A DNA stretch of 64,000 bases, taken from the NCBI GenBank assembly GCA_965662735.1, contig CBFIIU010000001.1:62001-126000 (forward strand), in the 5' to 3' direction. The position numbers were made by a program, and so were the translations under genes. Below are positions 25,824 to 34,808 of the stretch, in pieces. The stretch comes from JAYODZ01 sp965662735 (GTDB lineage Bacteria > Pseudomonadota > Alphaproteobacteria > RS24). Under the pieces are notes generated by a model that saw only the letters and a program-made list of their open reading frames with translations, ran no database searches and had not been told where the DNA came from. Each line of letters begins with the position of its first letter. Position 1 is the stretch's first letter.

Positions 25824-27638
25824 ATGCTCCGAAATCGCCAGACTTATACGGATATTTTCAATCGTCGTTCGCTTATTTTGGGATTGGGTCAAGTTGGGTT
25901 GTTAGGCCTATTGGCGGGGCGGCTGCAATATTTACAAATTGCGCAAGGCGATAAATATGTCACGTTGGCGGAAGATAACCGCGTGAACATTGAGCCGCTG
26001 GCCAGTCCTCGGGGGCGGCTACTCGACCGGGCGGGCCGCGTTTTGGCGCGCGATGATCAGAGTTTTCAAATTATTCTCATCCCTGAGCAAGTTGAAAGCA
26101 TCGACCACGCGCTCGACCAAATTTCGGAAATTGTTCCCGTGAGCGCTGCTTTGCGGCGGGATGTCTTACGACGCGTCAAGCGGGCGCGACGCTTTCAGCC
26201 AATCACTGTGGTTGATAATGTGGATTGGAATAGTTTTGCGCGGGCCTCGCTCAATGAGCCGCTTCTCGACGGGATTGTTGCCACTGTGGGCGATAAGCGG
26301 ATCTATCCGGAGGGGCCTGCCGTCGCGCATTATATTGGTTATGTCGGTCGGGAAGGAAAGCGCGATGAACGGGCGCGCGCCTATCCCTTTTCGGGCCGGT
26401 CGGGGCTTGAAAAGCTCTATGAGGAGGAGTTAAAGGGGCGCCCCGGAGATCGTCGTGTCGAGGTGAATGTTATGGGGCGCACGATCCGGGAGCTTGAGCG
26501 CAATAAGGGGACGCCGGGCGAGAACGTGGTCTTAGCACTGGATCGCGATGTTCAGCAGGTCGCCTATGATGCTCTAAATGGCCGCAGCGGCAGCGTTGTG
26601 ATGGTCGATTGTGTGACGGGAGAAATTTATTGTCTCGTCTCGGCACCCTCTTTTGACCCCAATACCATGGCTGTTGGGATCGACAATCAAACCTGGCAAA
26701 CCCTCACAGAAGATGAAAAAAAGCCGCTTATGAATAAGGCTCTAGCTGGCCTCTATGCGCCAGGCTCAACGTTTAAAATGATCGTCGCCTTGGCCGCGCT
26801 ACAGGCCGGCGTCGCAACTCCGGCCACACGTCGTCAATGCACGGGGCATTATGAGTTCGGCGACCGTCGGTTCCATTGCTGGGAGAAAGACGGACATGGC
26901 TGGCTCGATATGGAGCAGGCGATTTCCCATTCGTGCGACGTGTATTTTTATGATTTGGCTTTGCAAACGGGCATTGATGCCATTCACGATATGGCCAAGA
27001 AATTTGGATTTGGTGAGGCGTTGAGCCTAGGGCTCGAAGGTGAAAAAAAAGGCGTCATGCCTAATCGCGATTGGAAGCGGGCCAATTTCGATACGCGCTG
27101 GGAGCCCGGTGAAACATTGATTACGGGTATCGGGCAGGGCTATATTCTAACCTCGCCCACACAATTGGCACTAATGGTGGCGCGCATCGCCTCGGGTCAC
27201 AAAGTCACCCCTCAGCTCAAGCGAGCTTCACAAGACGTTACGTTTGAGCCGCTGGATATTCCTGAGGAGCATTTAGCCGTTGTCCGCCGTGGGATGAACG
27301 CAGTGATGAATGTTGCAGGCGGAACAGCTTTTGGCTCTCGGATAAATGTGAAGGGTCGAAAAATGGCCGGTAAGACAGGCACTGTTCAAGTGCGCCGCAT
27401 CTCTGAGGCGGAGCGCTTGGCGGGGGTCGTTGATAATGCGGATCTGCCATGGCGCTTGCGCGATCATGCGCTATTTGTCGGCTATGCGCCTATCGAGGCT
27501 CCCCGTTATGCCATCTCGGTGGTGGTCGAACATGGGGGCAGTGGCTCGCGGGCCGCCGCACCAGTTGCGAAAACAGTGATGGCTTTCGCGATGGATCAAA
27601 TGGACCAGTGGCTGGGCGCGCAAGGGGATAATGCCTAA
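25824..27638 (+). CDS. mrdA: Penicillin-binding protein 2 (elongation transpeptidase)
   Basis: Class B penicillin-binding protein that cross-links peptidoglycan during cell elongation, working with RodA. The 604-residue product has an N-terminal membrane anchor (about residues 15-35), a dimerisation domain and a transpeptidase domain with the active-site serine in GSTFK (Ser315 by count), SCD near residue 375 and KTGT near 515. The stop overlaps the start of rodA by one base (TAATG). Confidence 0.96.
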   Translation: MLRNRQTYTDIFNRRSLILGLGQVGLLGLLAGRLQYLQIAQGDKYVTLAEDNRVNIEPLASPRGRLLDRAGRVLARDDQSFQIILIPEQVESIDHALDQISEIVPVSAALRRDVLRRVKRARRFQPITVVDNVDWNSFARASLNEPLLDGIVATVGDKRIYPEGPAVAHYIGYVGREGKRDERARAYPFSGRSGLEKLYEEELKGRPGDRRVEVNVMGRTIRELERNKGTPGENVVLALDRDVQQVAYDALNGRSGSVVMVDCVTGEIYCLVSAPSFDPNTMAVGIDNQTWQTLTEDEKKPLMNKALAGLYAPGSTFKMIVALAALQAGVATPATRRQCTGHYEFGDRRFHCWEKDGHGWLDMEQAISHSCDVYFYDLALQTGIDAIHDMAKKFGFGEALSLGLEGEKKGVMPNRDWKRANFDTRWEPGETLITGIGQGYILTSPTQLALMVARIASGHKVTPQLKRASQDVTFEPLDIPEEHLAVVRRGMNAVMNVAGGTAFGSRINVKGRKMAGKTGTVQVRRISEAERLAGVVDNADLPWRLRDHALFVGYAPIEAPRYAISVVVEHGGSGSRAAAPVAKTVMAFAMDQMDQWLGAQGDNA

Positions 27639-28561
27639 TGGCTGTTGGTCGCATATCGGGTCGCGATGAGGTTTTGGCAGGCCTCAATCGAACGCTGATT
27701 TTTTTGATTATTGGCCTAGGACTAATCGGGGTCGCCGCTCAATATTCTGTGGCGGGGGAGTCATTCGCGCCATGGGCCTGGAAGCATCTGGTTCGCTTGG
27801 CCGTAGGCGTGGTGTTGATGATCGGTATTGCGACGATTTCACCTCGGACATTTTACGCTGCCGCCTATCCTTTTTATGGCATTTGTTTGGTGGGATTAAT
27901 CGGGGTCGAATTATTCGGCGAACTTAATATGGGCGCTCAACGATGGTTAAATTTGGGGTTTATTCGGGTGCAACCCTCAGAGCTCATGCGGATCGGGTTG
28001 ATCCTTGCTTTGGCACGTTATTATCAGTCACTGCATGAAGAACATGTCTCCAAGCCCGTTTTCTTGATCGTACCGCTGCTCTTGATTGCGGTTCCCGCTT
28101 ATTTGATCTATCGCCAACCCGACCTTGGAACGGCGCTATTATTAGCGATGATCGGCTTTACCATGCTGTTTCTAACCGGCGTGTCGGTTCGCTATTTTCT
28201 TGCAGCCTTTATTGGTTTGGCTGTGGGTTTTCCTTTCGTTTGGCAGGCGCTTCAGCCCTATCAGCAAGATCGTATTTTGGTGTTTTTTGATCCTGAGCGC
28301 GACCCCCTTGGGGCAGGATACCATATCATCCAGTCGATTATTGGCATTGGGTCCGGTGGGTTCACCGGCAAAGGCTTTGGCGAAGGGACACAAAATCGGC
28401 TTAATTTCCTGCCGGAAAAACATACGGATTTCATTTTCACTATGTTTGCGGAAGAGCTCGGCTTTATGGGAAGCCTTTTGATTTTATCATTATTCAGCGC
28501 CATTTTGTTTATTGTCTTCATGATGGCCCGCGAGATGAAAAGTCAGTTTGGGCGATTGAGT
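27638..28561 (+). CDS. rodA: RodA, SEDS peptidoglycan glycosyltransferase (3' end lost in gap)
   Basis: Polytopic SEDS-family glycosyltransferase that polymerises lipid II in the elongasome with PBP2. The 308 codons before the N gap show the family's GAQRWLNLGFIRVQPSELM near residue 108, YRQPDLGTALLLAMIGF near 155 and the GKGFGEGTQNRLNFLPEKHTDFIF loop near 246. About 70 C-terminal residues, judging by the usual length near 380, fall in the run of N. The open frame that appears to continue through the gap into the next gene is an artefact of the unknown bases. Confidence 0.95.
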
Positions 28562-28927
28562 NNNNNNNNNNNNNNNNNNNNNNNNNNNNNNNNNNNNNNN
28601 NNNNNNNNNNNNNNNNNNNNNNNNNNNNNNNNNNNNNNNNNNNNNNNNNNNNNNNNNNNNNNNNNNNNNNNNNNNNNNNNNNNNNNNNNNNNNNNNNNNN
28701 NNNNNNNNNNNNNNNNNNNNNNNNNNNNNNNNNNNNNNNNNNNNNNNNNNNNNNNNNNNNNNNNNNNNNNNNNNNNNNNNNNNNNNNNNNNNNNNNNNNN
28801 NNNNNNNNNNNNNNNNNNNNNNNNNNNNNNNNNNNNNNNNNNNNNNNNNNNNNNNNNNNNNNNNNNNNNNNNNNNNNNNNNNNNNNNNNNNNNNNNNNNN
28901 NNNNNNNNNNNNNNNNNNNNNNNNNNN
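28562..28927. other. Assembly gap (366 N)
   Basis: Undetermined bases. The gap hides the end of rodA, any intergenic sequence, and the start of the M20 peptidase gene. The true length may differ from 366. Confidence 0.99.
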
Positions 28928-30244
28928 GAGGCTGTACGCATTCCGACAATATCTTTTGGTCGCGATAAGCCCACTTCCGGGGCGGCCTTGCTCGCCTTTC
29001 AACAGTTCTTACGCGACACTTTCCCTCGCGTCTTTGAGACCTTAACTGTTGAAGTTGTAGGTGATTATAGCTTGTTGCTGCATTGGAAGGGGTCTGACGC
29101 GGCGGCAGGCAAGCCAGTTTTGATCTTGGGGCATATTGACGTTGTTCCGGTGATACCGGGGACCGAGGATGAATGGGAGCATCCGCCATTTTCGGGCTAT
29201 AATGACGGAACCTTCATTTGGGGGCGGGGCACGCTGGATGACAAGCTGAATGTGATCGCAAGTTTACATGCGCTCGACATGTTGCTCGCCGAGGGGCGTC
29301 GCCCGAAACGCGATATCTATTTTGCATTTGGCCATGATGAAGAGCAAGGCGGGATCGATGGCGCCGGCGCTATTGGAGATTTATTGCAATCTCGCGGGAT
29401 CGAAGCTGAGTTTTTGATCGATGAGGGCGGGGCCGTTGTGGAGGGCATGGTTCCTGGCCTATCCAAACCCGTCGCCATTATTGCGCCCGCGGAAAAAGGG
29501 ATTGTCACCCTCGAACTGGTGGCGCGCGGCGAGGGCGGTCATTCGTCTATGCCCCCGAAACAATCCTCGATCGGGATTTTATCGCAAGCGATTACGCGGC
29601 TGGAGCAGAAACCTTTCCCCGATAATTTCACACAAACCCGTGCTTTTCTGGAGGCGCTGGCCCCGGAGCTGCCCTATGCGCAACGCTTGATTATGAATAA
29701 TCTGTGGTTGTTTGGCCCGCTCGTGAAATGGCAAATGGCGCAAGACCCACAAGGAAATGCGGGCTTACGCACGACAACCGCCGTGACTGTGATCAATGGT
29801 GGGGTGAAGGCTAATGTGCTGCCCATCTCAGCAACCGCTTTGGTGAATTTTCGAATTTTTCCGGGAGAGACCCCCGATAGCGTGCGGGCGCGCGTGATTG
29901 AAATCGTCAATGATGATCGCATTTCCGTCAGCTTTTCCGAGTCCGGCCAAACCGGCATGGCGCCCTCGCCAACGGCCCCTTTATCGGGTTTCGGTTGGCA
30001 ACATCTCACCCAAGTGATTCGCGATGTGGCGGCACCTGGCGATATTGTGATCGCCCCACGGCTGCTGGTCGCGGCGACAGATACACGCCACTATCGCGAA
30101 ATCACACCCAACCAATATCGCTTTACCTGGCTGCGCGCACAGCCCGGGGATTTAAAGCGCATTCATGGCACTAATGAACGCATTGGGGTGGCCGATCTGG
30201 CGGATGCCGTGCGGTTTTATCACCGATTTTTAAATGACTTGTAA
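28928..30244 (+). CDS. M20-family metallopeptidase (5' end lost in gap)
   Basis: Zinc-dependent M20 peptidase/deacylase resembling the carboxypeptidase S/PM20D1 branch. Visible are the metal ligand block LILGHIDVVPV, the bridging WGRGTLDDK, the catalytic FGHDEEQGG, and ARGEGGHSSMPPKQSS at the start of the dimerisation (lid) domain. LVAATDTRHYREI near the C terminus holds a further ligand histidine. The lid domain is long, as in that branch. Roughly 40-60 N-terminal residues are missing. The natural substrate cannot be inferred. Confidence 0.88.
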   Translation, partial: EAVRIPTISFGRDKPTSGAALLAFQQFLRDTFPRVFETLTVEVVGDYSLLLHWKGSDAAAGKPVLILGHIDVVPVIPGTEDEWEHPPFSGYNDGTFIWGRGTLDDKLNVIASLHALDMLLAEGRRPKRDIYFAFGHDEEQGGIDGAGAIGDLLQSRGIEAEFLIDEGGAVVEGMVPGLSKPVAIIAPAEKGIVTLELVARGEGGHSSMPPKQSSIGILSQAITRLEQKPFPDNFTQTRAFLEALAPELPYAQRLIMNNLWLFGPLVKWQMAQDPQGNAGLRTTTAVTVINGGVKANVLPISATALVNFRIFPGETPDSVRARVIEIVNDDRISVSFSESGQTGMAPSPTAPLSGFGWQHLTQVIRDVAAPGDIVIAPRLLVAATDTRHYREITPNQYRFTWLRAQPGDLKRIHGTNERIGVADLADAVRFYHRFLNDL

Positions 30245-30260
30245 GCTGATCGGCTTTTCA

Positions 30261-30518
30261 TCAGAGCTGAAGTAAGGCGTCTAATTTATCCTGACGATCC
30301 AGCGCATATAGATCGTCACATCCGCCTATGTGCATGTTATTGATGAATATTTGCGGAACGGTGCGTTGTCCATTGGCGCGCGCGGTCATGGCGTCGCGCA
30401 CGCTCGGATCCGCTGAAACATCTATTTCGGTAAAGGAAACAGATTTTTGTTGCAACAAGGCTTTTGCCGCGTGGCAATAAGGGCATATGGGGGTGGTGTA
30501 AACCGTGACATCAGACAT
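30261..30518 (-). CDS. grxC: Glutaredoxin 3
   Basis: Small glutathione-dependent thiol-disulphide oxidoreductase of 85 residues. The dithiol active site CPYC is at residues 12-15, with the TVPQIFINNMHIGGCDDL glutathione-binding block near 54. It is three bases downstream of the glycosyltransferase stop and probably read from the same transcript. Confidence 0.95.
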   Translation of the reverse strand: MSDVTVYTTPICPYCHAAKALLQQKSVSFTEIDVSADPSVRDAMTARANGQRTVPQIFINNMHIGGCDDLYALDRQDKLDALLQL

Positions 30519-30521
30519 GCA

Positions 30522-31619
30522 CTATATGTGCTGGTTTTCAGTCGCTTTGACAAGAGGCGTTTGGCCGCAACCGCGCATTGATGGGGATGGAGCTGCCTCC
30601 GGTCCAGCGCAATGAACGAGCATATCATCGAATAGCTGTGCGCAATGCGCCCAGCTGTGGGTTTGTGCAAATTCATAGGCCAGAGGGGCAAAATCAGTTT
30701 CTGGCATTTTCTTGAACAGGGTGTGAACGGCGGTTTCTAAACTGTGATCCAGTATCGCTGCGGGGCAGTTGGCCAACACATCGATGGGCCCAGTGACCGG
30801 ATAGGCCGCGACCGGGAGGCCGCTCGCCAAGGCTTCGAGGAGCACTAACCCGTAGGTATCCGTTTGACTTGGGAAGACAAAAATATCACCGCTTCGATAA
30901 TAGGCGGCCAATTGCTTTCCGTGTTGGGCGCCGGCAAAATGAACCTGTGGATAGCGTCGTTTAAACTCGGATAAGGCGGGGCCGTCGCCGACAACAAGCT
31001 TGTCGCCGTCCCATGGCATCTCCAGAAACGCAGGCAGATTTTTTTCAACGGAGACCCGTCCGACATACAGAAGCGTTGGGCCCGGCAGATCAATTGCCTT
31101 ATCCCCGATCGGAGAAAACTGATCGAGATCGACGCCGCGTGTCCAGAGCTGAAGATTCCGAAAATTATGGCTTTCCAAGTGGCGTTTGAGGCTGGGGGTC
31201 GCCGTCATCACAGCTGCGGACGGCGCGTGGAAATGGCGCATGATCCGATAGCCAAGCGCTTCTGGAATACGAAAATGGGCCTTTAAGTATTCCGGAAATT
31301 GGGTGTGATAGGCCGTTGTAAAAGCGAGGCCACGCTCCAGGCAAATCGCCCGCATGGCCCAGCCGATCGGGCCTTCGGTAACAATATGAATATGGGTCGG
31401 CTGAAATTCGTCGATCACGCGCCGCATTTTACGCTTGGGAAATAGGCTGAGTGATATCTCTGCATAGCCGGGCGCCGGAAGGGTTTTAAAATCAGTCGGG
31501 CTTAAGACGCAAACTTGATGACCGCTTTTTCGGATTTCGCTGATCACATGGTGCATGGTGCGAACGACGCCATTGACTTGTGGCGTCCAGGCATCGGTCG
31601 CGATTAAAATCCGCTTCAT
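30522..31619 (-). CDS. GT4-family glycosyltransferase
   Basis: 365-residue GT-B glycosyltransferase of family 4, resembling the mannosyltransferase-like branch (MgtA-type). The N-terminal domain has DAWTPQVNGVVRTMH near residue 8 and the C-terminal domain LLYVGRVSVEKNL near 187. FVFPSQTDTYGLVLLEALASGLPVAAY holds the family's E-x7-E nucleotide-sugar site. Its start overlaps the upstream metallophosphoesterase stop by four bases (ATGA). The pairing suggests a joint role in envelope lipid or glycolipid metabolism. The sugar donor and acceptor cannot be told. Confidence 0.88.
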   Translation of the reverse strand: MKRILIATDAWTPQVNGVVRTMHHVISEIRKSGHQVCVLSPTDFKTLPAPGYAEISLSLFPKRKMRRVIDEFQPTHIHIVTEGPIGWAMRAICLERGLAFTTAYHTQFPEYLKAHFRIPEALGYRIMRHFHAPSAAVMTATPSLKRHLESHNFRNLQLWTRGVDLDQFSPIGDKAIDLPGPTLLYVGRVSVEKNLPAFLEMPWDGDKLVVGDGPALSEFKRRYPQVHFAGAQHGKQLAAYYRSGDIFVFPSQTDTYGLVLLEALASGLPVAAYPVTGPIDVLANCPAAILDHSLETAVHTLFKKMPETDFAPLAYEFAQTHSWAHCAQLFDDMLVHCAGPEAAPSPSMRGCGQTPLVKATENQHI

Positions 31620-32467
31620 GCGCGTCCGTCAACTGCGTCTAAAGCGGGTTCGGCTTCAACCTCTTCGTCGCCTTCAGGAACTAAGAATTGATCGGCAATA
31701 TCGAGCCAGTGAAGGATCTCCCATCGGCCATCATGGTGCTCAACCAGGGCCGTGCAGCTTTCCACCCAGTCCCCATCATTCATATAGCTTATGTCTTCAA
31801 ATGTTTGGATCGTGGCGTGGTGGATATGACCACAAATGACACCATCGACACCGCGTTGCCGGGCCTGAGCGGTGACTGTTTTTTCGAACTCACCAATAAA
31901 TTGGACAGCGTTTTTGACCTTATGCTTCAAAAAGGCCGATAAGGACCAGTATCTCAAACCAAGCAGCGAACGAACTTGATTGAACCGTCGATTAAACCAA
32001 ATCAGGAAATTGTAGGCATTGTCTCCGAGATATACGATCCAGCGCGCGTGATGGAATATGTTGTCAAAGGCGTCGCCATGTAAAATCCAGAACCGTTTGC
32101 CCCGCGCATCGGTGTAGATGTCGGTCTCGCGTACCTCAATGCCCCCAAAATGAGTGCCATAATATTTGCGCAGCATTTCATCATGATTGCCGGGCACATA
32201 GATGACCTTGGTTCCTTTACGGGCCTTTCGCAGAATTTTCTGGATGACGTCGTTATGGGCTTGCGGCCAATACCAGCTCTTTCTAAGTCGCCATCCATCA
32301 ACAATGTCGCCGACGAGGTATAAAACATCGCTCTCTGTTTTCTTTAAGAAATCGAGCAGTCTTTCGGCTTGGCAACCGCGCGTACCCAGATGAATGTCAG
32401 AGATAAAAATACTGCGATAGTGTCGCGCAGATGATTTAAAGGCATTTGGCTTGACAGTGTGTTGCAT
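31616..32467 (-). CDS. LpxH-like metallophosphoesterase
   Basis: 283-residue calcineurin-like phosphoesterase similar to UDP-2,3-diacylglucosamine diphosphatase (LpxH/LpxH2-like). Metal-binding motifs in order are SDIHLGTRG, LVGDIVDGWRLR, VPGNHDEMLR, LHGDAFD and CGHIHHA. Many alphaproteobacteria use LpxI for the lipid A step, so this protein may serve another phospholipid or glycolipid pathway. It is translationally coupled to the GT4 gene. Confidence 0.82.
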   Translation of the reverse strand: MQHTVKPNAFKSSARHYRSIFISDIHLGTRGCQAERLLDFLKKTESDVLYLVGDIVDGWRLRKSWYWPQAHNDVIQKILRKARKGTKVIYVPGNHDEMLRKYYGTHFGGIEVRETDIYTDARGKRFWILHGDAFDNIFHHARWIVYLGDNAYNFLIWFNRRFNQVRSLLGLRYWSLSAFLKHKVKNAVQFIGEFEKTVTAQARQRGVDGVICGHIHHATIQTFEDISYMNDGDWVESCTALVEHHDGRWEILHWLDIADQFLVPEGDEEVEAEPALDAVDGRA

Positions 32468-32549
32468 ACGCCCTCCAATGTTTCTGTTTTGTACCGTTGG
32501 AAGGTTAAAAATCTATTAAGCAAGGTTACTGTTTTGTGAAATTCCGATT

Positions 32550-33416
32550 TTATTGAAAAGGTGCACGGAGTTTCATGGCGACATAGCCATAGCGTGTCTC
32601 GATCAACAATTTAAGGGGAACGCGCAACGGCCCCGCCGTGGTGAAGCTGATGTCTAAGGGGGTCATGTTTTGGGCAAATTCTATGGTGCGTTCCGTGTGC
32701 CCAGAGATCGGGTGCCAGGAAAAGCGACAGCTAATGGGCACGGAGAGTGCGGATGACAGATCAGACGACACGCTCGACTGTTTTGAAAATGCACGGGCTT
32801 CGTCTGCACTAGCGGGGACAGGTTCTAAGGTAGAGAGCCGCTGACCATCAAATAAGTGAAGGGTTTGCCCACAGGCCGCACGGGCCCGCGGCTGAAATAG
32901 AGCCATAAGTGGGCTAATTGTTTGGGCGGATAGATCGGTAAAGGCGGGTAAAGGAGTGACGACGGCCCGTGTATCCGGGTCGGTGGATATGAAAGAGACC
33001 GGAATATTATGCGCGTCATAGGCGAGGACGGCGTGATGCGGGGTGTCTTTATTGCTCCATCTCACATTCAGTTCACGGGTGCGCAAGATATCGGGACCGA
33101 TGGTTCCTTGAAAAACAGCTTCTGCTTGAAAATCGGTTAACGTGGCAGCTAATCCTTGTGCGTGCATCGCCATTGAGATGGTGATGTTTTGATGGGGCTG
33201 TAGCGATAAATCGACGATTAAGTCGGCGAGGCGGATGCCGCCAAAATAAATATCATAGGTGCCGGAAAGCGTTTGGATCGAGGGGGCGTTTGCAGACTGG
33301 GGCGTGCTGGTCGTCTCTTGGCCTGTTTTTACGCTCGTCTCTGCTTCGAGCGAATGCGACAAGGATACGAAGAGCCCAAGACAGAAGACGAAACGACCTG
33401 CGAAGCTCAAGATCAT
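32550..33416 (-). CDS. DUF3108 periplasmic protein
   Basis: 288-residue protein with a signal peptide (MILSFAGRFVFCLGLFVSLSHSLEA) and the DUF3108 pattern, starting with LSGTYDIYFGGIRLADLIVDL near residue 49 and continuing through repeated beta strands. A cysteine pair (ACGQT and SCRFSW) may form a disulphide. Function is unknown. It overlaps the preceding membrane-protein gene by four bases. Confidence 0.72.
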   Translation of the reverse strand: MILSFAGRFVFCLGLFVSLSHSLEAETSVKTGQETTSTPQSANAPSIQTLSGTYDIYFGGIRLADLIVDLSLQPHQNITISMAMHAQGLAATLTDFQAEAVFQGTIGPDILRTRELNVRWSNKDTPHHAVLAYDAHNIPVSFISTDPDTRAVVTPLPAFTDLSAQTISPLMALFQPRARAACGQTLHLFDGQRLSTLEPVPASADEARAFSKQSSVSSDLSSALSVPISCRFSWHPISGHTERTIEFAQNMTPLDISFTTAGPLRVPLKLLIETRYGYVAMKLRAPFQ

Positions 33417-33742
33417 TTCCGGCTGAAAATGGTCTGTGAACCACCGCGGCGGATAAACATCCCTAATATCGTCATAGCAATCAGTGCCATGATATAGACC
33501 GATAGAACCGCCCCCAAACTCGTGGCGAGAACCATTTGCAAAATCCAGTCGATTGAAAATTGAACATCACCCCTTACAATCGGCACAAAACTGCGTGAAA
33601 TCAGGGCTAGCAGTGTGACGCCAATCGAGAGATTGGCGGTTCGGATACTACGCAGAGAAAAAAAAGCGATCACACTCCAGCTCACCACAATCGCAATTGT
33701 GATCAGGGACGGCGGAAAATCAAAAATTTGGTGCCAATCCAT
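33413..33742 (-). CDS. Small membrane protein, unknown function
   Basis: 109-residue protein with three predicted membrane segments (about residues 10-28, 38-55 and 70-98) and a basic C terminus (RRGGSQTIFSRK). AAGGA about nine bases upstream of ATG 33742 fixes the start. Its stop overlaps the DUF3108 start by four bases (ATGA), so the two are coupled. I do not recognise the family. Confidence 0.65.
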   Translation of the reverse strand: MDWHQIFDFPPSLITIAIVVSWSVIAFFSLRSIRTANLSIGVTLLALISRSFVPIVRGDVQFSIDWILQMVLATSLGAVLSVYIMALIAMTILGMFIRRGGSQTIFSRK

Positions 33743-33797
33743 ATCTCGCTTCCTTCTCACCACCCTGCCTGAGTGCTGCGGCAGGGTCAAGGGTGGA

Positions 33798-34808
33798 TTA
33801 CGCCCAGCTGCCCAGTGTTTCAGTTAAAATAGCCGATATGGAAGCAATGCCCGCGGGGCTATCATTGAGGCAAGGCAAACATGAAAAATGTTCTCCGCCT
33901 GCCGCCGTAAAGTCTTTCCTGAGCATAATATCGATTTCCTCAAGCGTTTCGACGCAATCAGAGAGAAAACCAGGCGTGACCACAACAATGTTTTTAACGC
34001 CATCCTGCGCCAATTTCTCGACGGTCTTGTCGGTATAAGGCTCGAGCCATTTGGCCGGACCAAAACGCGATTGAAAGGTCGAGAGCATATCCGTTTCCGC
34101 ATAGCCCATAGCTTCACGCAGAAGCCGCGAGGTTTTGAGGCAATGACAATGATAGGGGTCGCCCTTATCAAAATATTTTTGCGGCAAGCCGTGATAGGAG
34201 AGGATGATTTTATCAGCTGTCCAATCGAGCTGCGCAAGATGGCTTTTGATATGGCCCGCCAATTGATCGATATAGGCTGGATGATCGTGCCAGGCGCCCA
34301 CAGTGCGCAGGGCGGGTTGCCATCGCATTTTCATGAGGCACCGAAACACCTCATCATAAACACTGGCAACGGTGGAGGCGCTATATTGGGGGTAAAGGGC
34401 GCAAACAACGATCCGGTCGCATCCATCGTCCCGCATGGTTTGCAGAGTGTCGGCGATGGAGGGATTGCCATAGCGCATCGCCCAGTAAACGGGAAGCGGG
34501 GCAAATTGGCTCGACAGTTTTTCAGCCTGTTGGCGCGTGTAATAGCGCAAGGGGCTCTCATTGGTATCTTGGCGCCAAATCTTGGCATAAGCGCGGGCAG
34601 ATTTGCGCGGGCGGGTATTTAAAATAATGCCCCGCAAAATGGGTTGCCAAAGCAAGGGGGATGTTTCAATGACCCGGCGATCACTCAGAAATTGCTTGAG
34701 ATAAGGACGGAGGGCGGCGGCCGTTGGCGCATCGGGTGTCCCGAGATTAACAATTAAAATACCGGTTTTTCCAAAGGCGACGTGAGGGTGGTTGGCAGGA
34801 AGGCTCAC
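33798..34808 (-). CDS. hemH: Ferrochelatase
   Basis: Inserts Fe2+ into protoporphyrin IX, the last step of haem synthesis. The 336-residue product shows GILIVNLGTPDAP near residue 14, AMRYGNPSI near 100, the LSYHGLPQKYFDKGDPYHC active-site block with catalytic His near 190, and VVTPGFLSDCVETLEEID near 268. I choose a GTG start at 34808, because GTGA there overlaps the hemA stop codon. The open frame continues further upstream into hemA. hemA-hemH are therefore translationally coupled. Confidence 0.94.
   Translation of the reverse strand: MSLPANHPHVAFGKTGILIVNLGTPDAPTAAALRPYLKQFLSDRRVIETSPLLWQPILRGIILNTRPRKSARAYAKIWRQDTNESPLRYYTRQQAEKLSSQFAPLPVYWAMRYGNPSIADTLQTMRDDGCDRIVVCALYPQYSASTVASVYDEVFRCLMKMRWQPALRTVGAWHDHPAYIDQLAGHIKSHLAQLDWTADKIILSYHGLPQKYFDKGDPYHCHCLKTSRLLREAMGYAETDMLSTFQSRFGPAKWLEPYTDKTVEKLAQDGVKNIVVVTPGFLSDCVETLEEIDIMLRKDFTAAGGEHFSCLPCLNDSPAGIASISAILTETLGSWA

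Noticed and set aside
27638..30244. A single 868-residue SEDS-peptidase fusion
   Set aside because: The continuity exists only because the N run is read as open; the two halves belong to unrelated families of known length.
33888..34622. A 244-codon plus-strand frame opposite hemH
   Set aside because: It is antisense to conserved ferrochelatase motifs and shows no family resemblance.
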